From: WJMT01 sp964599635
GTDB lineage: Bacteria; Acidobacteriota; Aminicenantia; Aminicenantales; Aminicenantaceae
DNA length: 64,000 nucleotides
NCBI GenBank assembly: GCA_964599635.1
Contig: CAZRGM010000007.1
Span: forward strand, 49,669 to 113,668
Reading direction: 5' to 3'
The notes beneath the pieces were generated by a model, which saw only the letters and a program-made list of their open reading frames with translations, ran no database searches and was not told the origin of the DNA. The position numbers and the translations under genes were made by a program. Positions 50,863 through 59,905 of this stretch are shown here, one piece after another; positions within the stretch are counted from its first letter, which is position 1, and each line of letters begins with the position of its first letter.

Positions 50863-53223
50863 CTAAAAAGTCGTTCCAATAGCGAAACGAAACTTAAAAT
50901 TCGTATCTCCTGAACGTGCTATTCGATTATTGTATGAAAATATCAATCTAAACGGAACTCTCAAGGCAGGAACAAATATCCTTGCTTCTAATCCCGCAGA
51001 AGAATACATATTACTGATATCAATCTTTTGGTCTGGACCATAGGCATTTCCTATGTCATAGAAAAATATGGCATAAACAGGCCCGCCTACAGGAATGATG
51101 TACTCTGCATTGAAAACTAGAGATTTTTCTCCACCCATAGGGTATCCTTCCTCATTTCTGGGCCCTATGGTGTAGATATCATAGCCTCTAATGGATCTCT
51201 CTCCACCTAAATAAAATCTTTCCCAAAAAGGAATCGCTGAATCTCCAGTAGCTTTGATGAATTGATACTCAATATGAAAACCAAGAGAAGTGTTTTTGAT
51301 AATGGGTTTATACAATGTCCACTCGAAACGGGGTTTTATCATGCTGACATCGCCCCCTAAAATACCTCCTGCTAATTTACAGCTGGCCAGATAGAGGGTA
51401 CCTCTGGAAGGAGTTAAGGGGCTGTCCACTGTATTTCGATATATCCTGGGAGAAAAACTGCTTATGTTGTATTTACCGTATCCAAATCCACCCCCATAAT
51501 AGTAAGGATCATACCCATAACCACCCCCATAAAGAGAAGAAGAATATGGATCATAATAAGGGTAATAATCTTCATCCCCTTCATATTCACTGATGTCTAA
51601 ATATTCGAAGCCATAAGAAAGTGTCCCTCTCCAGTAACCTTTTATTCGTCCTCCTACATGAAAATCTATTCCTTTTCCTTTTCTATTAAACAATCCTGGA
51701 TAAATCAATTCTTGATTATGAATGTTGAAACCAGCATTTATAGGAAGATCAAATATATAGGGCTCTGTAAATCCGAACGAATAATTTTTGATCCTTTTTC
51801 CGTACATGGCCACTAATTCTAATTTTTCTCCAGCCCCTAAAAAGTTAACTGTGGAATAGCTCAGCGACACAAAGGCTCCCTGATATCCACTATAACCAGC
51901 CGTAAACTGAACATTATTTCTCTGAAGTTCCGTAACATTGATAGTGAGATCAACTTGAGTGGGATCCTCTGGGTTAGGCTGGATATCAGGATCCTGCTTG
52001 ATTTCAACGAGACCCAATTGATTGATCCTAAGAATGCTGTTTTTAAACATTTCATAACTAAATCGACTTCCTTCTCTTATCATCATCTCACGCCGCATGA
52101 CTTTGTCACTGGTGTATGTGTTCCCTTTGAATTCAATCCGATCAATATAAGCCACAGGCCCTTCAACGATATTGTAAGTGACATTCACTCTTTTATTTTT
52201 TGGATCAATTCTCTCAACAGGAATAACCCTGACATACATATATCCAAAATCTTGATAAAGCTCGCTTATCTCCTCAACTCCTTTTTCCCTATCTTCTTTG
52301 CTGTAGACTTCCCCACCCTCTAAAGGAATCAACATCCGTAAGTGCCTTGTGTTAAAAAATTCATTTCCTTCTATGCTGATTTCTCCCACAAAATATAAAT
52401 ACCCGGCATCCACAGGTATAATGATTTTTTTCATAGTCTGTTTCTTGAAAAAAATGGATCTCTCTTGTATTTCCTCTATCTTGGGCTCCCCTATTTGAGC
52501 CTCCATAAAACCATGCTCTTTAAACTTTTCTGTCAGATTTGTTAAATCCGACTCAAGCTGATCCTGCTTGAATGTATCCTTCCCGGTCGCCCATGAAACC
52601 AAACAGTGTTCCTTATTCTCTTTCAGGGCATTCATAAGGGTACTTTCTTTGAGTTTGGGATTACCATCAAAGACGACATCACCAATTTTCATTTTATGCC
52701 CCGCATCAATATCAACAACAATTTCAACTTCATTCGATCCCTTCTTTTTGACCTCAGTTTTAACTTTGCCCGAAGAAAGACCCTTCTCTTCCATCATATC
52801 TTTAACAGTCTTTTCTATTTGACTAATCTGATAGGGCTTATAATAGGAATAAGGAAGAACGTTCACATTTTCTTCTTTTAATTTATCCAAAATATCTTTT
52901 TCTTTAATCTTTTTCCCTGTCTTATAGGTAATTTTCTTTATAACAGGATTTTCTTTGACATGGACTTTGATAATTTTCCCTCTGGCTCCATCAGATGTCT
53001 CAATTCTTATATCTGAAAAATACCCTGTAGCCCATAAAACCTTGAAATCATCTCTGATTACAGCAGGGCTGTAATAATCCCCTTCTTTAAAAGTCAAATA
53101 ATAAAGAATCGTATCTTCAGTGACCGTTTCATTCCCTATGACTTCTACCTTTTCAATCACTTCTTGACCGTAGATAACCAAAGGAAATAATACGGCGATC
53201 CATATCAATATTATCCTTTTCAT
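50863..53223 (-). CDS. bamA: Outer-membrane protein assembly factor BamA
   Basis: 786 residues: signal peptide, about five POTRA domains (VEKVEVIGNETVTEDTILYYL...; IKKITYKTGKKIKEKDILDKLK...; KIGDVVFDGNPKLKESTLMNAL...; FVGEISIEGNEFFNTRHLRML...; IDRIEFKGNTYTSDKVMRREM) and a 16-strand barrel with the lid-loop signature YLGGERSIRGYD. A Tyr/Gly-rich loop (DEDYYPYYDPYSSSLYGGGYGYDPYYYGG) is unusually long. It inserts beta-barrel proteins into the outer membrane. It is preceded by a 137-nt gap containing a repeat-like tail (ctttttatgaatagtcctgatt). Confidence 0.96.
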   Translation of the reverse strand: MKRIILIWIAVLFPLVIYGQEVIEKVEVIGNETVTEDTILYYLTFKEGDYYSPAVIRDDFKVLWATGYFSDIRIETSDGARGKIIKVHVKENPVIKKITYKTGKKIKEKDILDKLKEENVNVLPYSYYKPYQISQIEKTVKDMMEEKGLSSGKVKTEVKKKGSNEVEIVVDIDAGHKMKIGDVVFDGNPKLKESTLMNALKENKEHCLVSWATGKDTFKQDQLESDLTNLTEKFKEHGFMEAQIGEPKIEEIQERSIFFKKQTMKKIIIPVDAGYLYFVGEISIEGNEFFNTRHLRMLIPLEGGEVYSKEDREKGVEEISELYQDFGYMYVRVIPVERIDPKNKRVNVTYNIVEGPVAYIDRIEFKGNTYTSDKVMRREMMIREGSRFSYEMFKNSILRINQLGLVEIKQDPDIQPNPEDPTQVDLTINVTELQRNNVQFTAGYSGYQGAFVSLSYSTVNFLGAGEKLELVAMYGKRIKNYSFGFTEPYIFDLPINAGFNIHNQELIYPGLFNRKGKGIDFHVGGRIKGYWRGTLSYGFEYLDISEYEGDEDYYPYYDPYSSSLYGGGYGYDPYYYGGGFGYGKYNISSFSPRIYRNTVDSPLTPSRGTLYLASCKLAGGILGGDVSMIKPRFEWTLYKPIIKNTSLGFHIEYQFIKATGDSAIPFWERFYLGGERSIRGYDIYTIGPRNEEGYPMGGEKSLVFNAEYIIPVGGPVYAIFFYDIGNAYGPDQKIDISNMYSSAGLEARIFVPALRVPFRLIFSYNNRIARSGDTNFKFRFAIGTTF

Positions 53224-53360
53224 TTCGTTATCCTTATATCATATTTGCCTCTAAAAATAAAGACAGTTCTATCCATCCTTTCAATAAATAAAACAAGCCT
53301 CTTTCATCTAGATCATTCCAATGATTGGGCTTTTTATGAATAGTCCTGATTATTTAAACC

Positions 53361-54047
53361 TTAATGGTTCGGGAAAAGTTTCAAGTCTTTATTTTCCATC
53401 AAATAAATCTTATCACAAAATTGAGCGACTTTTTCATTATGAGTTACGATGATAGAAGAAAGTTTCTTTCTATCATGAAGCTCTCTAATGAGAGCTAAAA
53501 TTTTCTTGCCGGTCTTCCAATCCATATTTCCGGTAGGTTCATCTGCAAGAAGAATCACCGGTTCGTTGATCAAAGCTCTGGCAATAGCAACTCTCTGCTG
53601 TTCCCCCCCAGAAAGCTGAGAAATGCGGATCAAGGCTTTGTCTTCCAAGTTCACTTCTTTAAGCATATCTAAAGCCAACTTATTCGCCTCATCATGAGGG
53701 TAACCCTTTATGAGAAGAGGGAAGCTTACATTTTCCTGAGCATTAAACTCAGGAAGAAGATGATAAAACTGAAAAATAAATCCTATTTTCTTATTTCTTA
53801 TTTCCGCTTTCTGTTTTAAGTCTTTTTTATTGATATCTTCTCCATCTATCAATATCTCTCCCTTTGTGGGCCGATCCAGAGCTCCACATAAATTGAGAAA
53901 AGTTGTTTTACCCACTCCAGAAACTCCCATGATGGATACCAGCTCGTTCCTTTTGAGTGAAAAATTAATATCTCTAAAAACGCATAATTCTCCCTGAGGG
54001 AGTGGATAATCTTTTCTCAAATTGATAATCTCAAGCACGTTATTCAT
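53361..54047 (-). CDS. lolD: Lipoprotein-releasing ABC transporter ATP-binding protein (LolD-like)
   Basis: 228 residues of an MacB/LolD-type ATPase: Walker A GVSGVGKTTFLN, Q-loop FIFQFYHLLPEFNAQENV, signature LSGGEQQRVAIARAL, Walker B VILLADEPTGNMD and H-loop SIIVTHNE. With the adjacent permease (8-nt overlap) it forms an exporter thought to lift lipoproteins from the inner membrane to LolA; next to BamA this role is more likely than macrolide or peptide export. Confidence 0.93.
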   Translation of the reverse strand: MNNVLEIINLRKDYPLPQGELCVFRDINFSLKRNELVSIMGVSGVGKTTFLNLCGALDRPTKGEILIDGEDINKKDLKQKAEIRNKKIGFIFQFYHLLPEFNAQENVSFPLLIKGYPHDEANKLALDMLKEVNLEDKALIRISQLSGGEQQRVAIARALINEPVILLADEPTGNMDWKTGKKILALIRELHDRKKLSSIIVTHNEKVAQFCDKIYLMENKDLKLFPNH

Positions 54048-55260
54048 ACTTCAATGCTCCTGCAGGATCGATTTTAGAGGCCCTATGAGAAGGAAACAGC
54101 GTTGAAACAAAACTGATGAGAATCGCAGAAAACACGATAATCAATAGATCCAAGATGCTGATTTTAAAGGGGACAAAAGGAATTTGGTATATATCCACAG
54201 GAACCTTTATCAATTCAAATGTATTAGCCAACCAGCACCACACCAGTCCTAAAACCGTACCGATCAATGTTCCTAGAATCCCAATGGTCGCTCCCTGTAA
54301 AAAGAAAATCTTTCGTATGCTCCTTGACGTTGCTCCCATGGCCATAAGAATTCCAATATCTTTAGTCTTTTCCATGACCATCAAAATGAGTGTGGCAATG
54401 ATATTTAAAGCCGCCACCAAAATAATCAGAGCAATCGTGAAAAACATAAGCTTCTTCTCTAATTTGAGAGCAGAAAAAAGAGATTCATTCATTTCCATCC
54501 AGGTTGTGGCATAAGTCTCTGGGGGTAAAAGGCTACTGATTTCTTCCTTAATTTCAGGAGCTTTGAAAATATTTTCAATTTTTATCTGAATAAGGTTAAT
54601 TCTATCATCAATCCCCATTATATTCTGAGCTGACTCTAGATTCACCAGAGCCGTTGAAGCATCATATTCATACAAACCTGTACGGAATATCCCGGTCACA
54701 CGAAATTTTTTAATGTTGGGAAAAAGCCCTGTCGGAGTCAATCTGTTTGAGAGGGATAGCACGGTCACCAGATCTCCCACTCCAGCCCCTATTTCAAAAG
54801 CAAGATCCCACCCCAGAAAAATGCTTTCCTTATCCATATCAAAGTCTAGGACCGTTCCTCTCTCCAGCTTATCTTTCCAGAAAGATACATTTTCCTTTTT
54901 TTTAAAATCAAGTCCTCTCAAAATAACTCCGGAATTTTTATAAGGCCCTCTGATAAGCACAGTTTTATAAGCCACAGAATTCACTTCAATGATTTCATCA
55001 ATTTTCCGGATCTCTTTTAGGAAAGGTTCATAATCAGAGATGCCCCCTCCTGATAAATCGGAAATCATGATATGGGAAGTGGCTCCTAATATTTTATCCT
55101 GAACGTCTTTTTGGAATCCAGTGATAAGGGCGATGGCAATGATAAGAGCCATCACTCCTATAGTAATTCCAACGACAGAAATTAATGTTATGACCGATAT
55201 AAAGGCTTGTTTTCTCTTGGCTGTCAGGTATCTTTTGGCCACAAACCACTCGAATTTCAT
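54040..55260 (-). CDS. lolC: Lipoprotein-releasing ABC transporter permease (LolC/LolE family)
   Basis: 406 residues: N-terminal FEWFVAKRYLTAKRKQAFISVITLISVVGITIGVMALIIAIAL with the first membrane helix, a large periplasmic MacB_PCD domain (~45-260) and three C-terminal helices (FFTIALIILVAALNIIATLILMVMEKTKDIGILMAMGAT...; GATIGILGTLIGTVLGLVWC...; IVFSAILISFVSTLFPSHRASKIDPAGALKYE). Only one permease gene is present, so a homodimer (LolF-like) is likely rather than LolC plus LolE. Confidence 0.93.
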   Translation of the reverse strand: MKFEWFVAKRYLTAKRKQAFISVITLISVVGITIGVMALIIAIALITGFQKDVQDKILGATSHIMISDLSGGGISDYEPFLKEIRKIDEIIEVNSVAYKTVLIRGPYKNSGVILRGLDFKKKENVSFWKDKLERGTVLDFDMDKESIFLGWDLAFEIGAGVGDLVTVLSLSNRLTPTGLFPNIKKFRVTGIFRTGLYEYDASTALVNLESAQNIMGIDDRINLIQIKIENIFKAPEIKEEISSLLPPETYATTWMEMNESLFSALKLEKKLMFFTIALIILVAALNIIATLILMVMEKTKDIGILMAMGATSRSIRKIFFLQGATIGILGTLIGTVLGLVWCWLANTFELIKVPVDIYQIPFVPFKISILDLLIIVFSAILISFVSTLFPSHRASKIDPAGALKYE

Positions 55261-55282
55261 GTTTCTAGACCTTTGGGGCCAT

Positions 55283-56809
55283 TCATCCAGATAAATCAGA
55301 TCTGTTTTTTCTTGTTCTGGGGCGGAGAAGAGGAAAAAGGATCACCTCTCTTATGGAATGCCGGTCAGCGAAAATCATAACCAATCGGTCTATCCCAATC
55401 CCGTCCCCTCCTGTAGGGGGCAACCCATATTCCAAGGCTTGGATATAATCATAATCCACCACATGGGACTCTTCATCTCCCCTTTTCCTTTCTTTGGACT
55501 GCTGGGTAAATCTCTTTTTCTGCTCTTTCGGATCTGTCAGCTCACTAAAAGCATTCGCGATTTCCATTCCGGCTATAACCAATTCAAACCGTTCGGCTTC
55601 ATCTGGATTAATTTCAGAAGCTTTGGCCAAAGGAGAAATCTCTTTCGGAGGATTGATCACAAAGGTTGGCTGGATTAAGTGGGGCTTCACATATTTATCA
55701 AAAATAACATCCAGAGCTTTCCCATAAGAAAGGGAGGTTTCATCACCACTTATATCTGATGCAAACGCTATTATCCATTTCTTATCACCAAAGCGGCTGG
55801 GAGCCAATCCGCTATATCTTGATAAAGCGTCCATGAACTTTATTCTTTCCCATGGCTTCTTAAATGAAATCCTGTGATCCCCATACATCACTTCTTCTGT
55901 CCCTTTAAGTTCCACGCTCAAGAGGTGGATCAATTCTTCAGTGATGTCCATCATGTCATTATAGTCACAGTAAGCTTCATAAAACTCCAGCATAGTGAAT
56001 TCTGGATTGTGCTCTGAGGAGATTCCTTCGTTTCTGAAGTTCCTGTTGATCTCATAAACCTTTTCCATCCCCCCAACCACAAGCCTTTTTAAATACAATT
56101 CTGGGGCAATCCTCAGATACAAATCCATTCCCAGTGCATTATGAAATGTTTTAAAAGGTTTAGCCAACGCCCCTCCAGGAATAGGCTGCATCATAGGGGT
56201 TTCGACTTCGATATATCCCTTACTATCGAAAAAATCTCTGATTTTAGCAATCATCCGGCTTCTTAATTGAAAAACCTCAGTGACTTCAGGATTGACAATT
56301 AAATCAAGATATCTCTTCCTGTATCGAAGTTCAATATCACGCAATCCATGCCATTTTTCTGGCAGCGGATAGAGACATTTTGCTAAAAAATCAAATGAAT
56401 CTAAGAAGATGGTCAGCTCACCAGTCCGGGTCTTAAAAACAATTCCTTCCATTGCAATGATATCCCCTATGTCTAAGAGGGAAAAAAGCTCAAAAACTTT
56501 TTCCCCCACATGATCTTTGCGAATGTAACCCTGAAGTTTTGCTTGAATATCTTTAATGTTGAAAAATACGGCCCGTCCCATCACTCTTATAGACGTGATT
56601 CTTCCCGCCACTTTGACTTTTTGTTTTTCCTTTTCCAATTGATCAGCTTTATGATCAGAATATCTCTCCACAACTTCATGGACTGAATGAGTGACATCAA
56701 TTTTATGAGGAAAAAGTTTGACTCCATCTTGAGCCAGCTTTTTCATTTTTTCTTCCCTAATTTTTCTCTGAGCTACCCTTTCAGACGAGTTTTCTCTTTC
56801 TTTATCCAT
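55283..56809 (-). CDS. lysS: Lysyl-tRNA synthetase, class II
   Basis: 508 residues: N-terminal OB-fold anticodon domain (VKVAGRITSIRVMGRAVFFNIKD) and class II core with motif 1 (FFDSKGYIEVETPMMQPIPGGALAKPF), motif 2 (NFRNEGISSEHNPEFTMLEFYEAY) and motif 3 (GLPPTGGDGIGIDRLVMIF). It charges tRNA-Lys. The 5' end overlaps nusB by 8 nt, and its 3' end lies 22 nt from the permease gene, so translation and envelope genes share one transcript. Confidence 0.97.
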   Translation of the reverse strand: MDKERENSSERVAQRKIREEKMKKLAQDGVKLFPHKIDVTHSVHEVVERYSDHKADQLEKEKQKVKVAGRITSIRVMGRAVFFNIKDIQAKLQGYIRKDHVGEKVFELFSLLDIGDIIAMEGIVFKTRTGELTIFLDSFDFLAKCLYPLPEKWHGLRDIELRYRKRYLDLIVNPEVTEVFQLRSRMIAKIRDFFDSKGYIEVETPMMQPIPGGALAKPFKTFHNALGMDLYLRIAPELYLKRLVVGGMEKVYEINRNFRNEGISSEHNPEFTMLEFYEAYCDYNDMMDITEELIHLLSVELKGTEEVMYGDHRISFKKPWERIKFMDALSRYSGLAPSRFGDKKWIIAFASDISGDETSLSYGKALDVIFDKYVKPHLIQPTFVINPPKEISPLAKASEINPDEAERFELVIAGMEIANAFSELTDPKEQKKRFTQQSKERKRGDEESHVVDYDYIQALEYGLPPTGGDGIGIDRLVMIFADRHSIREVILFPLLRPRTRKNRSDLSG

Positions 56810-57230
56810 TTGAACTTCCTCTAATTTTATTTTGAATCCTCGGATCCTTGCTCAAGGCATCCAGAATACCATTTATAAACTTCGCGGACTCACTGCTGCT
56901 AAACTTATTTGCCAGCTCAACAGCCTCATTAATCACTATAGCTGCGGCCATTCCTTCCTCAAACAGCATTTCATAAACAGCCATGCGCAGGACATTCCTG
57001 TCTATTAAGAGCATCCTAGAGATCCGCCAGTTTTTTGAATAAGACTGAATTAGTGAATCGATCTCAACCTTATTAGAAAGGACACCCTCCACAAGCTCCC
57101 GAACATACTTATTGCTCTGGCTCTCTCTGTTTGGCCAGAAATGTTCCAAGGAAGAAGTCTCCTTAAGTTCATCAAACTCAAGCTGAAATAAGATCTGAAG
57201 GGCAGCCTCCCTGGCTTCTCTTCTCCCCAT
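56802..57230 (-). CDS. nusB: Transcription antitermination factor NusB
   Basis: 142 residues, all helical: MGRREAREAALQILFQLEFDE (RNA-binding arginines), YVRELVEGVLSNKVEIDSLIQSYSKNWRISRMLLIDRNVLRMAVYEMLF, and VINEAVELANKFSSSESAKFINGILDAL. It joins NusE (S10) at boxA in rRNA antitermination. It follows ribH by 22 nt, the usual ribH-nusB linkage. Confidence 0.96.
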   Translation of the reverse strand: MGRREAREAALQILFQLEFDELKETSSLEHFWPNRESQSNKYVRELVEGVLSNKVEIDSLIQSYSKNWRISRMLLIDRNVLRMAVYEMLFEEGMAAAIVINEAVELANKFSSSESAKFINGILDALSKDPRIQNKIRGSSNG

Positions 57231-57252
57231 TCTTGACAGCCAATAATCTGAA

Positions 57253-57723
57253 TCAATCCAAACCGGAATCTCTTATCAAAATTATAGTTTCAACAAGAGA
57301 AAAGGCGGAATCATATCCTTTATTACCTGCTTTGGCACCAGCTCTTTCTATTCCCTGCTCAATGGTATCTACAGTCAGAATACCAAAAGAAACAGGAATC
57401 CCTTTGTCCATAGAAATTTGAGCCAAACCCTTAGTCACTTCGGCACTCAAATACTCGAAGTGAGGGGTATCTCCTCGGATCAGAGCCCCCAAGCAAAGGA
57501 TTCCATCAACTCTTTTTGATTCTGCCAACTTTTGAGTGACCACAGGAATCTCAAAAGAACCAGGCACTTTATAAACAGAAATGTTTTTCTTTTCTGCTCC
57601 CAGCTTATCCAGAGCATCCAAGGCGCCTTCTAAAAGTCTTTCTGAGATAAATTGATTGTAGCGGCTCAATACGATGCCTATTTTGAGACCCTCAGCTTTT
57701 AATTTCCCTTGAAATATATCCAT
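57253..57723 (-). CDS. ribH: 6,7-dimethyl-8-ribityllumazine synthase
   Basis: 156 residues, the penultimate enzyme of riboflavin synthesis, assembling as pentamers or icosahedra. Seen: IGIVLSRYNQFISERLLEGALDAL, VPGSFEIPVV, CLGALIRGDTPHFEYLSAEVTKGLAQI with the catalytic His, and PVSFGILTVDTIEQGIERAGAKAGNKG. It is 12 nt downstream of the enoyl-CoA hydratase gene. Confidence 0.97.
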   Translation of the reverse strand: MDIFQGKLKAEGLKIGIVLSRYNQFISERLLEGALDALDKLGAEKKNISVYKVPGSFEIPVVTQKLAESKRVDGILCLGALIRGDTPHFEYLSAEVTKGLAQISMDKGIPVSFGILTVDTIEQGIERAGAKAGNKGYDSAFSLVETIILIRDSGLD

Positions 57724-57735
57724 TTTATACTCCCT

Positions 57736-58521
57736 TTATTTTCCATGAAATTCAGGCTTTCTTTTTTCTAAAAACGCTTTAGTCCCCTCCTTGCTGTCTT
57801 CGGTCGCACAGATCTCTCCAAAAAGTTCAGCCTCCAAAAGAAGACCTTCATTTAAAGGCTTCTCCAATCCATCATTGATAGCTCTGATGCATTTTTCCAC
57901 AGCCTGAGGCCCATTAGCCGCTATCTTCTGAGCCAATGCTTTACAAGTAGGGATCAATTCTTTTTGGGATACGACCTTGTTGACCAACCCAATTCGATAA
58001 GCTTCCTGTGCATCAATAATATCTCCGGATAAAATCATTTCCATGGCAACACCTTTTCCTACCAATCTGGAAAGCCTCTGAGTCCCCCCAAATCCCGGGA
58101 TAAGGCCCAACTTCACTTCCGGCTGACCCATCTTTGCATTCTCCGATGCAATTCTTATATGGCAGGCCAAAGACAACTCCGTTCCTCCACCCAAAGCAAA
58201 TCCATTGATAACAGCAATCACCGGTTTATTGAAACTTTCAATCAGACTCATTAATTTTTGACCTGACAGAACATATTCTTTGCCCGAAGAAAAATCCAAT
58301 CTTGAAAGCTCTTGGATATCCGCTCCGGCTACAAAGGCCTTTTCTCCAGAACCTGTTAAGAGAACAACTTTGAAATCACGATCATTCTGAAAAGACAAAA
58401 AAGCTTGATGCAGTTCCCTCACAGTCTCCTGATTCAACGCATTTAATTTATCAGGCCTGTTAATGATGATCCAGCCGATATCCTCCTCTTTCTCAATTTT
58501 CAGATTTTTATATTGTTCCAT
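57736..58521 (-). CDS. Enoyl-CoA hydratase/isomerase family (crotonase)
   Basis: 261 residues: IIINRPDKLNALNQETVRELHQAF, GEKAFVAGADIQEL (oxyanion hole), INGFALGGGTELSLACHIRIASENAKMGQPEVKLGLIPGFGGTQRLSRLVG with both glutamates of the crotonase active site (PEVKLG and the earlier Glu of GTELSLA), and FLEKRKPEFHGK. A hydratase acting on short-chain enoyl-CoA is most likely. No other beta-oxidation genes are adjacent, so its pathway is not fixed. Confidence 0.9.
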   Translation of the reverse strand: MEQYKNLKIEKEEDIGWIIINRPDKLNALNQETVRELHQAFLSFQNDRDFKVVLLTGSGEKAFVAGADIQELSRLDFSSGKEYVLSGQKLMSLIESFNKPVIAVINGFALGGGTELSLACHIRIASENAKMGQPEVKLGLIPGFGGTQRLSRLVGKGVAMEMILSGDIIDAQEAYRIGLVNKVVSQKELIPTCKALAQKIAANGPQAVEKCIRAINDGLEKPLNEGLLLEAELFGEICATEDSKEGTKAFLEKRKPEFHGK

Positions 58522-58575
58522 TTTATTCTCCTTTTTTCTATTTGTGCCTTGCGTCTCCTATTTATCCTTACTCCA

Positions 58576-59697
58576 TTACCCAATATATTTTTGGTATATT
58601 CTATATTTCTTATAAATTCGGCCCCCTACGGACATCACAAAATTATTCACGGCTTCATTTTCCTCAAGTTGCCAGGATGTCTCGGCCCATTGGTATCCTT
58701 TCTTTTTAGCATTCTGATAGAGCTTTGAATAAAGAAGATAGCTCAATCCAGTCATTCTGTACTCTCTGACAATCCCAAACACCAGGACCCGGATCCCTTT
58801 GATTTTTTTCCGCTTCAGTAGAAACTTTATAAATCCAAATGGGAATAACCGCCCATTCATCTCTTTAAGAACTTCATTGTAATTGGGAAGAGCGAATCCA
58901 AAGCCAACAGGTTTTTCATTTTCTTCCGCCAGGATAATAATATCCGGATCGGCAATCTTCTTTAGATTCTTTGCCATATGCTCCATTTCTTTTTCCGTCC
59001 AAGGTACAAACCCCCAGTTGTTCTCCCATCCCTGGTTGTAGATGATCTTGATTTTTTCCGCTTCTTTCTCCATCTTTTTTAAATCAACGCTTCTTAACTT
59101 GAGCTTAGTCTGGCTTTGAACTTTCTTGACAACGGTTTCCAGTTTATTCTCTGCTTTTTCGTTTTCCTCCATAAAAAATGCATACAAGTCTCTAACCCTT
59201 CTCATCCCATATTTTTCCATAAGTTCAAGATAGTAGGGGGGATTATAAGGCATCATGATCACAGGAGGAGAGTCAAAACCCTCCAGCAAAAAAGCACACT
59301 CATCGTTTAAAGAAGCATTCGTGGGTCCTCTCAAAATGTTCATGCCTCTTTCTTTTCCCCACTCACTGACTTTATCCAGCAAAGCCTTGACAACATCCGG
59401 ATCATTAGTACTCTCATAAAAACCAAAAAACACCACTTTTTCATTATGGCGGTTATTGTGGTTTTCATCTAAAAAGGCCGCAACTCTTCCTTTGATCTCA
59501 TTCCCGTCATAGGCCAAAAAAAGGTCCATATCTGCGTGTTCAAAAAAAGGATGTTTTTCTTTGTTCAGCCTTTCTTTGACATCAGAGATCAGAGGAGGCA
59601 CCCAATTGGGATCATCTTTATATACTTTCCAAGGAAAGCGAATAAATTCCTTTTTCTCTTTTCTGGATTCAACCCTTTTTATCTGAATATCACTCAT
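58576..59697 (-). CDS. GNAT-like N-acetyltransferase family protein
   Basis: 373 residues beginning IQIKRVESRKEKKEFIRFPWKVYKDDPNWVPPLISDVKERLNKEKHPFFEHADMDLFLAY, a signature of a widespread family with a double GNAT-like fold, with ILRGPTNASLNDECAFLLEGFDSPPVIMMPYNPPYY in the middle and ILAEENEKPVGFGFALPNYNEVL...KGIRVLVFGIVREYRMTGLSYLLYSKLYQNAKKKGYQWAETSWQLEENEAVNNFV at the end. The substrate is unknown. It is the first gene of the long reverse-strand operon and is divergent from the Lon-like gene. Confidence 0.82.
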   Translation of the reverse strand: MSDIQIKRVESRKEKKEFIRFPWKVYKDDPNWVPPLISDVKERLNKEKHPFFEHADMDLFLAYDGNEIKGRVAAFLDENHNNRHNEKVVFFGFYESTNDPDVVKALLDKVSEWGKERGMNILRGPTNASLNDECAFLLEGFDSPPVIMMPYNPPYYLELMEKYGMRRVRDLYAFFMEENEKAENKLETVVKKVQSQTKLKLRSVDLKKMEKEAEKIKIIYNQGWENNWGFVPWTEKEMEHMAKNLKKIADPDIIILAEENEKPVGFGFALPNYNEVLKEMNGRLFPFGFIKFLLKRKKIKGIRVLVFGIVREYRMTGLSYLLYSKLYQNAKKKGYQWAETSWQLEENEAVNNFVMSVGGRIYKKYRIYQKYIG

Positions 59698-59905
59698 CTA
59701 AAACTTCCTCCCATGAAAATCATCTTATCAAATAAATATTTTTTTTGCACGAACATTTTCTCATAAAGAAAATGACGAAACTCAATCAAATGTCCTTATC
59801 TATTCTGGGTTTTCAACAAAATGATTTGAGGTTGTCTTGTTTTTATGTTAAAAAGATTAACAACAGCACCCAACATCATTTATATTGGTATGAAAGGAAT
59901 GAAAT